Shown: positions 50,365 through 58,944, numbered from the stretch's first letter. The stretch: 64,000 nt of DNA from Paenibacillus glycanilyticus (GCF_030161375.1 NZ_BSSQ01000018.1:124001-188000), one strand, 5' to 3'. The notes: generated by a model from the sequence alone, not told the origin. Program-made: numbers and translations.

Positions 50365-52167
50365 ATGTTCCTGAAAAAACAGCTTGTCCGCAAGCATGGC
50401 AAAACGTATACCTATTACCGCATTGTCAGTTCCTATGTCGACGAGCAAGGACGCCGAAGGCATCGGACCGAGAAATATTTAGGCGCATTAAGCGAAGAGG
50501 AATTGATCCGCATCCGCGGTGAGTTGCAGGGCCGCAAGGCTTACAGGCCAGCTATGCCCGAAGTTCAAGCGGCTTCCAGCGAAATAACCTATCTCTTCCA
50601 ATCCCTGCACAGATTAAATTATGCGCCGCGTTCGCCCAAAGAATGGAACGTAACCGCATCGGACATGGTCCTGCTCGTCCGGGAAGGAAGCGCGGATATT
50701 CATACCCATGCGCAAAAATATAGCCTTCAAGCCGGCATGGCGATGTATGCTCCGGCAGGCTGCGGCATGTACATCATGAACAATGCCGATCGACCGCTTA
50801 GGATGGACCGGATTACTTTCTTCCCGCATACTCCGCATCTGCCCGGCAACAGCTCCTATCCGCCTGGCCAATCACCGCTTCATCAAGAAGGGATTATTCC
50901 TCTTGCTGCGCCTGGCCGCCTGTTAGGATTAGCGGACGAATTGGCTGAAGCAGCGACTTCATCCGGACCCCACAAGTCGATTCGGACCACGCTTGCTTTC
51001 TATCAATGGCTTGCTGCTCTAGTGAAGCTGGAACCTGCGGCTTTGCAACAGGAGTCCGGCGACTGGATGGAATCCGCCTTGCCTTACATAAGAGATCACT
51101 ACTGGGAGGATCTTACGCGGGATCAACTTGCTTTCTTGTACGGCGTTAGTCCCGAGCATTTCTCCCGCTTATTCAAGCGGGATACCGGTTGCAGCTTTAC
51201 CGATTATGTGTGCCGAATCCGAATACGCAAAGCGCAGGAACTGCTCCAGCTCCACCCTCACAAGATGATGAACGAGATTGCGTCTCTAACCGGCTTTCAT
51301 AGCGAGCATTATTTCAGCCGCAAGTTCAAGCAGATGATTGGAACCGCGCCGTCGGTCTACCGTTCCCTGCCAAAGAGTTATGCCGCGTTATCTTCTTACA
51401 TCACTCCAGCTATGCTGAAGCTTGGCGTGAAGCCAAACATAGGCGTATTGGAGCCATGGATGAAGGAGCAGCTAAGCGAGGCCAAAAACATGCTCATTGT
51501 GGACGCTCCCATTACGGATGATCCGGCTACGCTGGACAAGTTGACCTCCGCGGAACCCGATCTCCTATTAATAGAGCAATATCAGAAGCAGGAAGATTTG
51601 CTGCGAGAATACGGACCGGTATGCGTGATTCCCGATGCCGACGATGATTGGCGTCCCCCGTTGTTATTCCTTGCGAATGCAATCGGCAGGAATAATGAAG
51701 CCTTCACCTGGATGAACCGCTTCGAACAACGACTCGCTGAAGCAAGACAATTGCTGGCTCCGCTTATCAAGCGGCAGGAGACGGTTACTCTATTCAAGAT
51801 CGTATCCGACAAGCTGTACGCCTACGGGAATTCCACCAGTATGGGTGGCCTCCTCCTCTATAAAGAGTTAGGGTTGACGCCATCTCCCGGCGTTCGCGAG
51901 CAACTTACCGAAGCCGGGTTGCCGAACAAAGAAGTACCCGCCGATGCGCTTGCTAGCTATGATGCCGACCATATCTTTCTGTTCGATTACCGTTCCATCT
52001 GGTATCCCGACAAGCCTGCCTCTCTTCAATCAGCGGCATGGCAGCAGCTTAAGGCTGTCCGGCATGGACGGGTATATACGCCAAATCCCGATCTTTATTA
52101 TGGCTATGACCCGTTATCCCTGGAGCTTCAACTAGAAGAAACGTTACGGCTTCTAACATCACCATAA
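50365..52167 (+). CDS. Btr-like AraC regulator fused to a siderophore-binding domain, with a transposase-like N-terminus
   Basis: 600 residues in four parts. (1) Residues 1-55, rich in basic residues (RKHGKTYTYYRIVSSY, then KYLGAL), resemble the N-terminal segment of IS1634/IS4-like transposases (from memory). (2) About 88-178, a cupin-like sensor. (3) About 240-333, an AraC double helix-turn-helix (LTRDQLAFLYGVSPEHFSRL, FHSEHYFSRKFKQMIG). (4) About 338-600, a FecB/BtuF-type binding domain. Parts 2-4 match the build of Btr, the bacillibactin-sensing activator of feuABC in Bacillus subtilis. It probably binds a ferric siderophore in the cytoplasm and activates the receptor gene 93 bases downstream. 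AGGAG lies 10 bases before the ATG; the frame stays open further upstream only as antisense of LysR. Confidence 0.87.
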   Translation: MFLKKQLVRKHGKTYTYYRIVSSYVDEQGRRRHRTEKYLGALSEEELIRIRGELQGRKAYRPAMPEVQAASSEITYLFQSLHRLNYAPRSPKEWNVTASDMVLLVREGSADIHTHAQKYSLQAGMAMYAPAGCGMYIMNNADRPLRMDRITFFPHTPHLPGNSSYPPGQSPLHQEGIIPLAAPGRLLGLADELAEAATSSGPHKSIRTTLAFYQWLAALVKLEPAALQQESGDWMESALPYIRDHYWEDLTRDQLAFLYGVSPEHFSRLFKRDTGCSFTDYVCRIRIRKAQELLQLHPHKMMNEIASLTGFHSEHYFSRKFKQMIGTAPSVYRSLPKSYAALSSYITPAMLKLGVKPNIGVLEPWMKEQLSEAKNMLIVDAPITDDPATLDKLTSAEPDLLLIEQYQKQEDLLREYGPVCVIPDADDDWRPPLLFLANAIGRNNEAFTWMNRFEQRLAEARQLLAPLIKRQETVTLFKIVSDKLYAYGNSTSMGGLLLYKELGLTPSPGVREQLTEAGLPNKEVPADALASYDADHIFLFDYRSIWYPDKPASLQSAAWQQLKAVRHGRVYTPNPDLYYGYDPLSLELQLEETLRLLTSP

Positions 52168-52228
52168 GCCTAATTATTAGTCATCAGCGTGCATGGACGA
52201 TCCTAATCGAGAATTGTTATCATTCAAT

Positions 52229-52243
52229 TGATAATTACTATCA
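52229..52243 (+). promoter_or_regulatory. Fur box (7-1-7) of the 52261 receptor
   Basis: TGATAATTACTATCA matches the 7-1-7 Fur inverted repeat with one mismatch and ends 17 bases before the start codon, a position suited to iron repression. Confidence 0.75.
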
Positions 52244-52260
52244 GAGAGGGAGTTTGTTAC

Positions 52261-53292
52261 ATGTTTCAATTGAAAAAAGGGTATTTTTCTGCTGTTATGC
52301 TGATCTGTATATTGGCTTTGCTTAGCGCATGCGGCAACAATTCAGCCAACAATTCGAATACTGCGCAAGCAGAAGCGACACCTGCCGCCGAAAGCTCGCC
52401 TGCAGCTAGCGATAACGCCGCCGGAACGGAGGAACAATCGGCTACCCGCATGGTCAAAACCGTCAAAGGCGATATTGAAGTTCCTGCAAATCCGCAGCGC
52501 ATTGTCGCGGGTTATTATCATGGTACCCTGCTCTCCCTCGGCATTCAGCCGATTGGCGCGAGCAAGGAATGGTGGATGGGCAGTCCGTTCCTGAAGGAGC
52601 AGGAAGCGAAAATTTCCGACATCGGATCCCCGGCATCGGCCGAGAAGGTACTCGCTCTGAAGCCGGATCTCATTCTAATTAATGATACGCTCGCGGAAGG
52701 CTACGACGACTTGTCCAAAATCGCGCCAACGCTGTTTATTCCTTATGATTCGATCAAAAACGTTCATGATGAAGTAAAGCAATTCGGCGTCTTGCTGAAC
52801 CGCGAGAAAGAAGCCGCTGCCTGGGAGGCCGATTACCAAGCGAAAGCCGCGGCTGCAAGAGAACAACTTGCCGGCAAACTTAAGCCGGGCATGACGGCAG
52901 TATTGATGGAGATTGACGGCGGCACGATTGCGGTGATGGGCGACAACTACGGCCGCGGCGGCGAAGTCATCTACAATGCCTTGCAATTCAAAGCACCGGA
53001 ATGGATTCAGAAGAACGTCATCGACAACGGCGTACAATATCAGGAAATCTCCATGGAGAAGCTGCCGGATATCGCCAATGCGGATTACATCTTCCTCTCC
53101 ACTTATACCGAAACATCCCAGGAACAGCTGAAGGCTCTGACGGAGAGCAAAATCTGGCAAGGTCTGCCTGCCGTTAAGAACGGCAACGTCATTCCGCTTG
53201 ATTACAAAACCTATTTCTACTTTGACGCGAAGTCCATCCTTGGACAAATCGATACGCTGACGCAAACGATGCTCGAACAAACGAGTAAATAA
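52261..53292 (+). CDS. Ferric-siderophore substrate-binding lipoprotein under the Btr-like regulator
   Basis: 343 residues; lipobox LLSAC with Cys 24, a Ser/Ala/Asn/Glu linker of about 45 residues, then a class III binding domain: IEVPANPQRIVAGYYHGTLL, LALKPDLILINDTL, NADYIFLSTYT and a closing SILGQIDTLTQTMLEQ. GAGAGGGAG precedes the ATG by 8 bases; an in-frame upstream ATG (52228) would overlap the Fur box. It probably binds the same siderophore that the upstream AraC/receptor fusion senses. No permease or ATPase genes adjoin it, so it must use channels encoded elsewhere, possibly the 13545-15659 pair. Confidence 0.92.
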   Translation: MFQLKKGYFSAVMLICILALLSACGNNSANNSNTAQAEATPAAESSPAASDNAAGTEEQSATRMVKTVKGDIEVPANPQRIVAGYYHGTLLSLGIQPIGASKEWWMGSPFLKEQEAKISDIGSPASAEKVLALKPDLILINDTLAEGYDDLSKIAPTLFIPYDSIKNVHDEVKQFGVLLNREKEAAAWEADYQAKAAAAREQLAGKLKPGMTAVLMEIDGGTIAVMGDNYGRGGEVIYNALQFKAPEWIQKNVIDNGVQYQEISMEKLPDIANADYIFLSTYTETSQEQLKALTESKIWQGLPAVKNGNVIPLDYKTYFYFDAKSILGQIDTLTQTMLEQTSK

Positions 53293-53297
53293 CTAAT

Positions 53298-53345
53298 AAG
53301 ACTGCCCCGAAGTCATAACGCATGACTTCGGGGCAGTCTTTATTA
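53298..53345 (+). terminator. Terminator of the 52261 receptor
   Basis: A 19-bp perfect stem (AAGACTGCCCCGAAGTCAT and its complement) with a 5-base loop, followed by TATTATT. Confidence 0.93.
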
Positions 53346-53429
53346 TTAAACAGGATTCATTCGCTTCTGCGGCAAGATTTAGAGTATAGTAGACTCAATC
53401 AAATAAAATAAATGCAGGAGGCTGTAATC

Positions 53430-53831
53430 ATGCCGCAAGAGATATGGATTAACCTGCCGGTCAAGGATGTTGAAAAGTCGACTGCCTTTTTCAAACAGCT
53501 TGGTTTTCAAGCAAATAATGTAGGCAGCGTGAGAGCTAAACTTAGCATCGGACAAACAACCATCTTGCTGTTCCCTGATGCTGAGATTGAGAAGTTTGCG
53601 AAAGCAAAGATTGCGGACACCTCCCACAGTGCGGAAGTATTATTTTCCCTTGGCGCTGAAAGCAGAGAAGCCGTGGATGATATGATTCGTCAAGTCGAGC
53701 TGGCCGGAGGTACCATCTTTGGCAAGCCAAGCGAACAAGACGGCTGGATGTACGGCGCGGGATTTGCCGATTTGGACGGTCACCGCTGGAATTTGCTGTA
53801 CATGGATGAAAGCCGCATGCCGAAAGGCTAA
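53430..53831 (+). CDS. VOC (glyoxalase/bleomycin-resistance) family protein
   Basis: 133 residues built of two beta-alpha-beta-beta-beta units: WINLPVKDVEKSTAFFKQLGF opens the first, and GWMYGAGFADLDGHRWNLLYMD closes the second with a typical Glu/Asp-Gly-His pattern. VOC proteins bind a divalent metal and act as lyases, dioxygenases or drug-binding proteins; the reaction here is unknown. CAGGAGG is 8 bases before the ATG at 53430, so the earlier ATG at 53412 is rejected. Single-gene unit. Confidence 0.88.
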   Translation: MPQEIWINLPVKDVEKSTAFFKQLGFQANNVGSVRAKLSIGQTTILLFPDAEIEKFAKAKIADTSHSAEVLFSLGAESREAVDDMIRQVELAGGTIFGKPSEQDGWMYGAGFADLDGHRWNLLYMDESRMPKG

Positions 53832-53835
53832 ACCT

Positions 53836-53877
53836 AAAAAACGCCGGAAACCTTACTACAGGTCGCCTGCGTTTTTT
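53836..53877. terminator. Bidirectional terminator, VOC gene / AraC gene
   Basis: AAAAAACGC and GCGTTTTTT pair as the outer stem, with a weaker inner ACCT/AGGT stem; the A- and T-runs serve both convergent genes. Confidence 0.75.
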
Positions 53878-53882
53878 GCATA

Positions 53883-54722
53883 TTACACTCCGTACAATCT
53901 TCTATACGCCGTTGGCGTCATTCCTTCATGCTCCATAAACCGCTTATTGAAATAACTCACGCTTGGATAACCCGCTTCTTCGGCGATTTGACCGATGTTG
54001 TCATCCTTCCGCTCAAGCAGCCATTGCTTTGCCGCCTGCAGGCGGCAGCGGGTAATAAAGTCCATCGGCGTCATCCGCGTGGCGTTCTTGAACAACTTGC
54101 AGAAATAATACGGCGTTACGCCAACCTTATCTGCCCATTCTTCCAGGATAAAAGGTTTTACCGCCTCCTGCTGCATCAGCGGAAGCAGCTCCATAATGCG
54201 CTCGCTCGACGTACCCGTCTTCCCCCCTTGCAGCGCAACGGCATGCTCGACAAAGACAGTCAGCAGCCGGTAAGTCAGCATCGACAGATGCGCGGGCCGC
54301 AGCATCCGGTACGTCTCCGCTTCGCTTAACAAGTCCTCGTGGGCTTGTTCCCACGCCTGCGGCTGGCGCAGCTTCCACAGCGGGCTTTTGTGAAACCCCT
54401 GCTCGATCAAATAATCCCTCAGCCCCGTTCCTCCGTAAAAGTGAAACCACCGTACGTCCCACGGTTCATCTTGGCTGGTGTAATAATGCTGTTTCTGCAA
54501 GGGGAAATAGAGTACCGCTTCTCCAGCCCGAAGCTCATGGACCACGCCGTCAATCTCGGCATAACCCTTGCCGGAAACACAGTAATGTATGTTGAAATTG
54601 TTAAGCGCCCCCGCCTCCCGCGTGGTGCTGTGATCGGGATCAAATCGGTAATTGCCCACCGATTCCGGCAGGCAAAAGTAAGGCATATTCGGCAGCGTAA
54701 GGAGCAAGCTTTGACGTTTCAT
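53883..54722 (-). CDS. AraC family regulator of the adjacent dehydrogenase/AKR genes
   Basis: 279 residues: cupin-like N-terminal sensor (NIHYCVSGKGYAEIDGVVHE, GEAVLYFP) and C-terminal AraC domain (ILEEWADKVGVTPYYFCKLF, then IGQIAEEAGYPSVSYFNKRF). The cupin segment with a Tyr-Cys-Val-Ser-Gly-Lys-Gly pattern is that of sugar-responsive AraC proteins. AGAGGTG lies 6 bases before the ATG at 54720-54722; an in-frame GTG at 54731 would overlap it. It is divergent from the Gfo/Idh/MocA gene and probably controls it together with the aldo/keto reductase. Confidence 0.9.
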   Translation of the reverse strand: MKRQSLLLTLPNMPYFCLPESVGNYRFDPDHSTTREAGALNNFNIHYCVSGKGYAEIDGVVHELRAGEAVLYFPLQKQHYYTSQDEPWDVRWFHFYGGTGLRDYLIEQGFHKSPLWKLRQPQAWEQAHEDLLSEAETYRMLRPAHLSMLTYRLLTVFVEHAVALQGGKTGTSSERIMELLPLMQQEAVKPFILEEWADKVGVTPYYFCKLFKNATRMTPMDFITRCRLQAAKQWLLERKDDNIGQIAEEAGYPSVSYFNKRFMEHEGMTPTAYRRLYGV

Positions 54723-54739
54723 AACCGACACCTCTTATG

Positions 54740-54803
54740 ACAATATTGTTGTAATGGTATACAAAATAATATCATTTTAATTTTAATTATCTTCTCCTAT
54801 AAT
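54740..54803. promoter_or_regulatory. Divergent control region, AraC gene / dehydrogenase gene
   Basis: ACAATATTGT (54740-54749) is a perfect 10-bp palindrome near the AraC start. TATAAT at 54798-54803 (plus) has no good -35 17 bases upstream, as expected for a promoter needing an activator. Confidence 0.4.
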
Positions 54804-54847
54804 CGCAATATAGTCATAAATCAAATATAACGAAGTGAGGGTGAAGC

Positions 54848-55846
54848 ATGAGCAAGAAGCTGAAATGGGGCATTCTGGGATGTGCCAGCATAGCCAAACG
54901 TGCGGTTATTCCAGGACTTCATTTATCTGAATTAAACGAGGTGGCCGCGATTGCGAGCCGCAACGGAGACAAAGCCAAACAAACGGCTGAAGAGCTGAAT
55001 ATCCCTACCGCTTATGACAGCTACGAGGCATTGCTTGCGGACAGCTCGATTGACGTTATTTATATTCCGCTTCCGAATCATCTTCATAAGGAATGGGCTA
55101 TTCGCGCAGCCGAAGCCGGCAAACATATTTTGTGCGAGAAACCTCTTGCGCTGAATGCGCATGAAGCCGCGGAGATGGTTGAAGCGGCCGACCAAGCCGG
55201 CGTACTTCTGTCCGAAGCCTTTATGTACCGTTATCATCCGCGCTACGAGCAGATCAAAGAGTTAATCGCATCCGGTGCGATTGGGCAGCTTCGCGGAATC
55301 CGCAGCGCGTTTACGTTCAATAACCCGGGCGACTCCGCAAATGTCCGCTTCCGCAAAGAGTGGGGCGGCGGCTCGATCTATGATGTTGGCTGCTACCCGA
55401 TCAGCGTGGCAAGATTATTGCTCGGCAAAGAACCGGAAGCGGTTACAGTTAACGCCTTCTTCTCTCCCGAGCATGACGATGTAGATATGATGGCCTCCGG
55501 CCTCATTGAATTCGAAGGCAACGTAGCGCTTACCTTCGACTGCGGCATGTGGGCAGCTTTCCGCAACCCGCTTGAGATTCTTGGCACCGACGGCATTATT
55601 GAGGTCCCTTCCGCCTTTGTAACCAACTCGCCGGAGAGCGGCCACTACTACGTGACAACCGAAGGCGAACGCCGCCTGGTTGAAGTGTCTAGCGTAAATA
55701 CGTATACGGAGCAAGCGGATTCGATCGCCCGTTCCATTACGGGCGGCACATCGTTGCAATTCCCTACTTCGGATGCTATCCGCAATATGAAAGTTATCGA
55801 TGCTTGTCTGTTGTCTGCCCGCGAACATGCAAGAGTAAAAATTTAG
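54848..55846 (+). CDS. Gfo/Idh/MocA family oxidoreductase
   Basis: 332 residues: an N-terminal NAD(P)-binding Rossmann fold (KWGILGCASIAKRAVIPGLH) with the family EKP motif in CEKPLALN, and a C-terminal beta-sheet domain with the probable catalytic region GGGSIYDVGCYPIS (Asp and Tyr in place of the more usual D-x-x-x-H). It would oxidise a sugar or inositol hydroxyl. GAGGG is just upstream of the ATG. It is followed 38 bases later by an aldo/keto reductase, and the two likely form an epimerisation or sugar-catabolic pair under the divergent AraC protein (inference). Confidence 0.9.
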   Translation: MSKKLKWGILGCASIAKRAVIPGLHLSELNEVAAIASRNGDKAKQTAEELNIPTAYDSYEALLADSSIDVIYIPLPNHLHKEWAIRAAEAGKHILCEKPLALNAHEAAEMVEAADQAGVLLSEAFMYRYHPRYEQIKELIASGAIGQLRGIRSAFTFNNPGDSANVRFRKEWGGGSIYDVGCYPISVARLLLGKEPEAVTVNAFFSPEHDDVDMMASGLIEFEGNVALTFDCGMWAAFRNPLEILGTDGIIEVPSAFVTNSPESGHYYVTTEGERRLVEVSSVNTYTEQADSIARSITGGTSLQFPTSDAIRNMKVIDACLLSAREHARVKI

Positions 55847-55884
55847 GTCTAATTTAATCATTCATTTTAGGAGGCTTATACATT

Positions 55885-56823
55885 ATGGAATACTTAAAAT
55901 TGCAAGGATTAGACAAACCGGTATCCCGCATGATGAAAGGCACGGACTACTTCTACCATGATTCTTACGAGAAAGCCGCTGCCAATATGGACGCTTACTT
56001 CGCGATTGGCGGCAACTGTTTTGACTCTGCTCATATTTATTGCGGCGGACAAAGCGAAGAAGTGATCGGTCGTTATTTGAAGGAACGCGGCACACGCGAT
56101 CAATGGGTGATCTTGACCAAAGGCGCGCACCATGACCACAACGGTCCGCGCGTGAGTCGCGAAGCGATCCGCAGCGACCTGAATACAAGCCTCGAGCGTC
56201 TGCAGGTCGACACGATCGATATGTATGGCTTGCACCGCGATGATCCAAACGTACCTGCCGGCGAAGTCATTGAAATCTTGAATGAGCACATCAAATCCGG
56301 TGCGGTGCAAACGATTGGCGTATCCAACTGGACATGGCAGCGAATCCAGGAAGCGAATGACTATGCCGCGGCAAAAGGTCTCGTAGGCTTCTCCTTCAGC
56401 AGCCCGAACCTAAGCCTTGCCAAAGCCAACGAGCCGTTCTGGTCCGGCTGCGTATCCGCCGACGAAGAGACGATCGCTTGGCATGAGAAGAAGCAGCTCC
56501 CGCTGTTCTCTTGGTCCTCCCAGGCTCGCGGCTTCTTCACAGGCCGCTTCACGCCGGAAGACCGCAGCAACGCCGATCTGGTCCGCGTATTCTACAGCGA
56601 CGACAACTGGGAGCGTTATGCGCGCGCCAAGCAGCTGGCTGAAGAAAAGAACGTCACTCAAATCCAGATTGCTCTCGCTTACGTGCTGAACCAAGCTTTC
56701 CCGACTTGCGCGCTGATTGGCGCCCAATCTCTCGAGGAGCTCCGCTCCTGCGACGAAGGTTCGCGCATTAAGCTTACGCGCGACGAGATGAACTGGCTCG
56801 ATCTGAGCTCGGATAAGAAATAA
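55885..56823 (+). CDS. Aldo/keto reductase (sugar-locus copy)
   Basis: 312 residues of the aldo/keto reductase TIM barrel. The catalytic tetrad is visible: Asp in CFDSAHIY, Tyr in the same motif, Lys in VILTKGAHHD and His in MYGLHRDD. VQTIGVSNWTWQRIQEA and the cofactor-site segment near the C-terminus (ALIGAQSLEEL) support NADPH use. It lacks the usual N-terminal beta-hairpin with a Gly-rich GLG-MG motif and begins MEYLKLQGLDKPVSRMMKGT, as in a subgroup found beside Gfo/Idh/MocA enzymes. AGGAGG precedes the ATG. A perfect terminator follows. Confidence 0.9.
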   Translation: MEYLKLQGLDKPVSRMMKGTDYFYHDSYEKAAANMDAYFAIGGNCFDSAHIYCGGQSEEVIGRYLKERGTRDQWVILTKGAHHDHNGPRVSREAIRSDLNTSLERLQVDTIDMYGLHRDDPNVPAGEVIEILNEHIKSGAVQTIGVSNWTWQRIQEANDYAAAKGLVGFSFSSPNLSLAKANEPFWSGCVSADEETIAWHEKKQLPLFSWSSQARGFFTGRFTPEDRSNADLVRVFYSDDNWERYARAKQLAEEKNVTQIQIALAYVLNQAFPTCALIGAQSLEELRSCDEGSRIKLTRDEMNWLDLSSDKK

Positions 56824-56830
56824 ATTTGTG

Positions 56831-56870
56831 AAATGAGAAAAGCACGCCCTGGGGCGTGCTTTTCTCATTT
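56831..56870 (+). terminator. Terminator of the dehydrogenase/AKR unit
   Basis: AAATGAGAAAAGCACGCC and its exact complement form an 18-bp stem with a CTGG loop; T-rich descending arm. Confidence 0.93.
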
Positions 56871-56878
56871 CACGTTTT

Positions 56879-57017
56879 CGCACTTCGTTAAATTATCCAA
56901 CTAGCTACATTTCAACACATTGTTGCCTGTTCTTACGCTCCTTAGCGATTTGGCACATCGTTAAGCTCTCTACTTCTTCCCTTTTCTATCTCCTTAACGA
57001 TGTCGCACATCGTTAAG
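56879..57017. repeat. Second intergenic repeat cluster: TTAACGATGTGC-type palindromes
   Basis: 56993-57017 is CTTAACGATGT-CGC-ACATCGTTAAG, a perfect 11-bp dyad. 56941-56965 is the same with two changes in the left arm. 56879-56891 and 57067-57077 are half copies. The ORF-free spacer contains nothing else recognisable. Confidence 0.75.
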
Positions 57018-57028
57018 ATCAATAGAAA

Positions 57029-57059
57029 AGCTGATATCGGCCAGAAACCAATATCAGCT
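57029..57059 (-). terminator. Terminator of the 57069 aldo/keto reductase
   Basis: AGCTGATATCGG and CCAATATCAGCT pair at 11 of 12 positions; on the minus strand TTTTCTATTG follows. Confidence 0.75.
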
Positions 57060-57068
57060 GTTACTACT

Positions 57069-57971
57069 TTAACGATGAACCTTATACACGCCCGCTTTGC
57101 TTATGTTTCTAATCATTTCCGCTTCTTCCGCAGTAAGCGGCGGCATGTCCGCTGCCGCAATGTTCTGCAGAAGCTGCTCGCGGGAGCTCGCTCCGGGAAT
57201 GGCAACGGCCACGGACGGATGCGCAAGAGAGTAACGAATCGCAAGCTGCGAGAGGCTCCGTCCCTCATGCGTCAGCTGTTCCAGTTGACCGCGAAGAGCA
57301 AGAAGTTCTTCGAGCTCATAGTCCAGCACGCCTTTGGACGGCTGGCGGTTTGCCGCAAGCGCGCCGCTTGCAACCGGTCCGCGCGCGATCATGCTGATTC
57401 CCTTGTCCGCAAGCAGCGGCAGTACCGTCTCCTCGGCGCGGCGGTCCACGATGCTATATTGGTTCATCACGCTAACGATAGAGGATCGGGACGCATATTC
57501 CCGAATGACGTTCGGACGGATCGACGAAATTCCGTATTCCCTAATGAGGCCTTCCCGCTTCAATTGTTCGAATGCTTCGATCGTCTCTTCGATTGGATCT
57601 TCGATTGTTCCGCCATGTAGCTGATACAGGTCGATGTAGTCTGTTCCGAATCTGCGCAAACTCTCCTTCACCGCAGATAAAATATACGCTTTCGACGGAT
57701 CCCATGCCCAGCCGTCCTGGCCTGGAATTCTCCGGTTGCCGACTTTCGTTGCCAGAACCACCTGTTCGCGGCGTCCTTGAATGGCCTTGCCAACTAGCTC
57801 TTCATTCCGGCCGCCATCATACAAATCCGCCGTATCCAGCAATGTGACTCCCCGCTCCAGCGCTTCATGAATAAGGGCAATCGCCTTGTCCTCATCCGTA
57901 CCAAGCGACATGCAGCCAAGTCCAATCTCCCCTACAACCAGCTCCGAGTTACCTAACCGATTTTGCTTCAT
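57069..57971 (-). CDS. Aldo/keto reductase (general)
   Basis: 300 residues with the classic AKR pattern: GLGCMSLG at the start, catalytic Asp and Tyr in LLDTADLYDGG, Lys in LATKVGN, His in DLYQLHGG, and the NADP site IPGASSREQLLQN near the end. Substrate unknown. ATGs at 57977 and 57971 are both in frame; GGGAG is 9 bases before the second and only 3 before the first, so the second is used (MKQNRLGNSELVV). It is only distantly similar to the 55885 enzyme, so it is not a local duplicate. Confidence 0.9.
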   Translation of the reverse strand: MKQNRLGNSELVVGEIGLGCMSLGTDEDKAIALIHEALERGVTLLDTADLYDGGRNEELVGKAIQGRREQVVLATKVGNRRIPGQDGWAWDPSKAYILSAVKESLRRFGTDYIDLYQLHGGTIEDPIEETIEAFEQLKREGLIREYGISSIRPNVIREYASRSSIVSVMNQYSIVDRRAEETVLPLLADKGISMIARGPVASGALAANRQPSKGVLDYELEELLALRGQLEQLTHEGRSLSQLAIRYSLAHPSVAVAIPGASSREQLLQNIAAADMPPLTAEEAEMIRNISKAGVYKVHR

Positions 57972-57993
57972 AGCCATACACTCCCTTCTACAA

Positions 57994-58551
57994 TTAAAGT
58001 TTAAGCCCTTTTACTTTCTTCTGCATCCTCCATAAGCCATAACCAAGCACGGCAAACAGACACAAGTATAGGACGATCAGCGGAACGCCCACCGCCCACA
58101 GCCGGTCGGTGAAGAAGCTCCTTAAGTTAATCATGTTCGTCAGCATGAGGACCAGGTTAGCAAGCAGCATAATGCCCATGACCCTTTGCAATCTTTTATA
58201 AAATTGAATAAGGGACTCCCGGTCCGTATACAACTGAGGCTCCTCTCCAGGTTGCCATTCCCTCCTGAAATAATGCCATAACGAGCCGTAAGAACTTACG
58301 TATTCCCAGCCCGCACCCTGATACAAATCCACATATTCTTGAAACTTGGCGCTTCCTCGCGCCTGGCCTGTCTGATAATCCAATCTGTACGTATATCTAA
58401 CCGACTCATCCCGCGCAAAGAAGCTGCTGGAGAATTTGCCTGCTTTCTTAAAGTGCAGTCCTTCACGGGATAAATCGTTAAGCCACTGCTCTTCCTTCTC
58501 ATAGTTCCAGCTCATTATCAACCGGCGACGCTTAATCAGCTTGTCATCCAT
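57994..58551 (-). CDS. DUF2812 domain membrane protein
   Basis: About 185 residues: an N-terminal soluble DUF2812 domain (about 15-115, with EKEEQWLNDLSREGLHFKK and YVDLYQGAGWEYVS) and two transmembrane helices near the C-terminus (VMGIMLLANLVLMLTNM, LIVLYLCLFAVLGYGLW). DUF2812 proteins typically accompany PadR regulators, as here: a GTG at 58560 overlaps the PadR stop (GTGA), and an ATG at 58551 has GGGTGAGG nearby. Which start is used is open. Function unknown. Confidence 0.85.
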   Translation of the reverse strand: MDDKLIKRRRLIMSWNYEKEEQWLNDLSREGLHFKKAGKFSSSFFARDESVRYTYRLDYQTGQARGSAKFQEYVDLYQGAGWEYVSSYGSLWHYFRREWQPGEEPQLYTDRESLIQFYKRLQRVMGIMLLANLVLMLTNMINLRSFFTDRLWAVGVPLIVLYLCLFAVLGYGLWRMQKKVKGLKL

Positions 58552-58556
58552 GTGCC

Positions 58557-58886
58557 TCACCCTTTCATCTGAGTCAGGGCTTGCCGCCCAACTTGCAGAA
58601 GTTCCTCCAGCCGTGTTACCTCCGCTTCCACTACCTGTTTGCCGTTCTCCGTAATGGCATACATTTTACGCCGTTGGTCTGTTCCTTCCGGGACGGGATA
58701 ATGATCAATAAGCCCCTTGCCCAGCAAAGTGTTAAGCGCCGTGTATAACGTTCCGGCTCCGATCTTCACTCTGCCCCCGCTCTTTTTCTCCGTTTCCTGC
58801 ATAATCCCGTAACCATGCGAAGGCTCCGTGTACAACACGATTAAGATATAATAAAAAGCCTCCGTCAGCGGCAGCATCTCTTTCAC
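58557..58886 (-). CDS. PadR family transcriptional regulator
   Basis: 109 residues of the small PadR type: the winged helix begins LTEAFYYILIVLYTEPSHGYGIM and continues through IGAGTLYTALNTLLGKGLID, with a short C-terminal dimer helix (EVTRLEELLQVGRQALTQ). The start is GTG with AAGGATG upstream; an ATG three codons later is possible. It is co-transcribed with the DUF2812 gene. Dyads of the ATATATCG type at and around its promoter point to autorepression. Confidence 0.9.
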   Translation of the reverse strand: MKEMLPLTEAFYYILIVLYTEPSHGYGIMQETEKKSGGRVKIGAGTLYTALNTLLGKGLIDHYPVPEGTDQRRKMYAITENGKQVVEAEVTRLEELLQVGRQALTQMKG

Positions 58887-58912
58887 ATCATTTCATCCTT
58901 CCATTCCGATCA

Positions 58913-58933
58913 ATATATCGCCTGTCGATATAT
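58913..58933. promoter_or_regulatory. PadR candidate operator 1
   Basis: ATATATCG-N5-CGATATAT is a perfect 8-bp dyad located between the -10 box and the PadR start codon. Confidence 0.6.
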
Positions 58934-58944
58934 CTTATAGTTAT

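Noticed and set aside
50365..50540. Remnant insertion sequence at the Btr-like gene
   Set aside because: No inverted ends, target duplication or other transposase part is visible; only the short N-terminal resemblance remains, so it is reported as a domain question.
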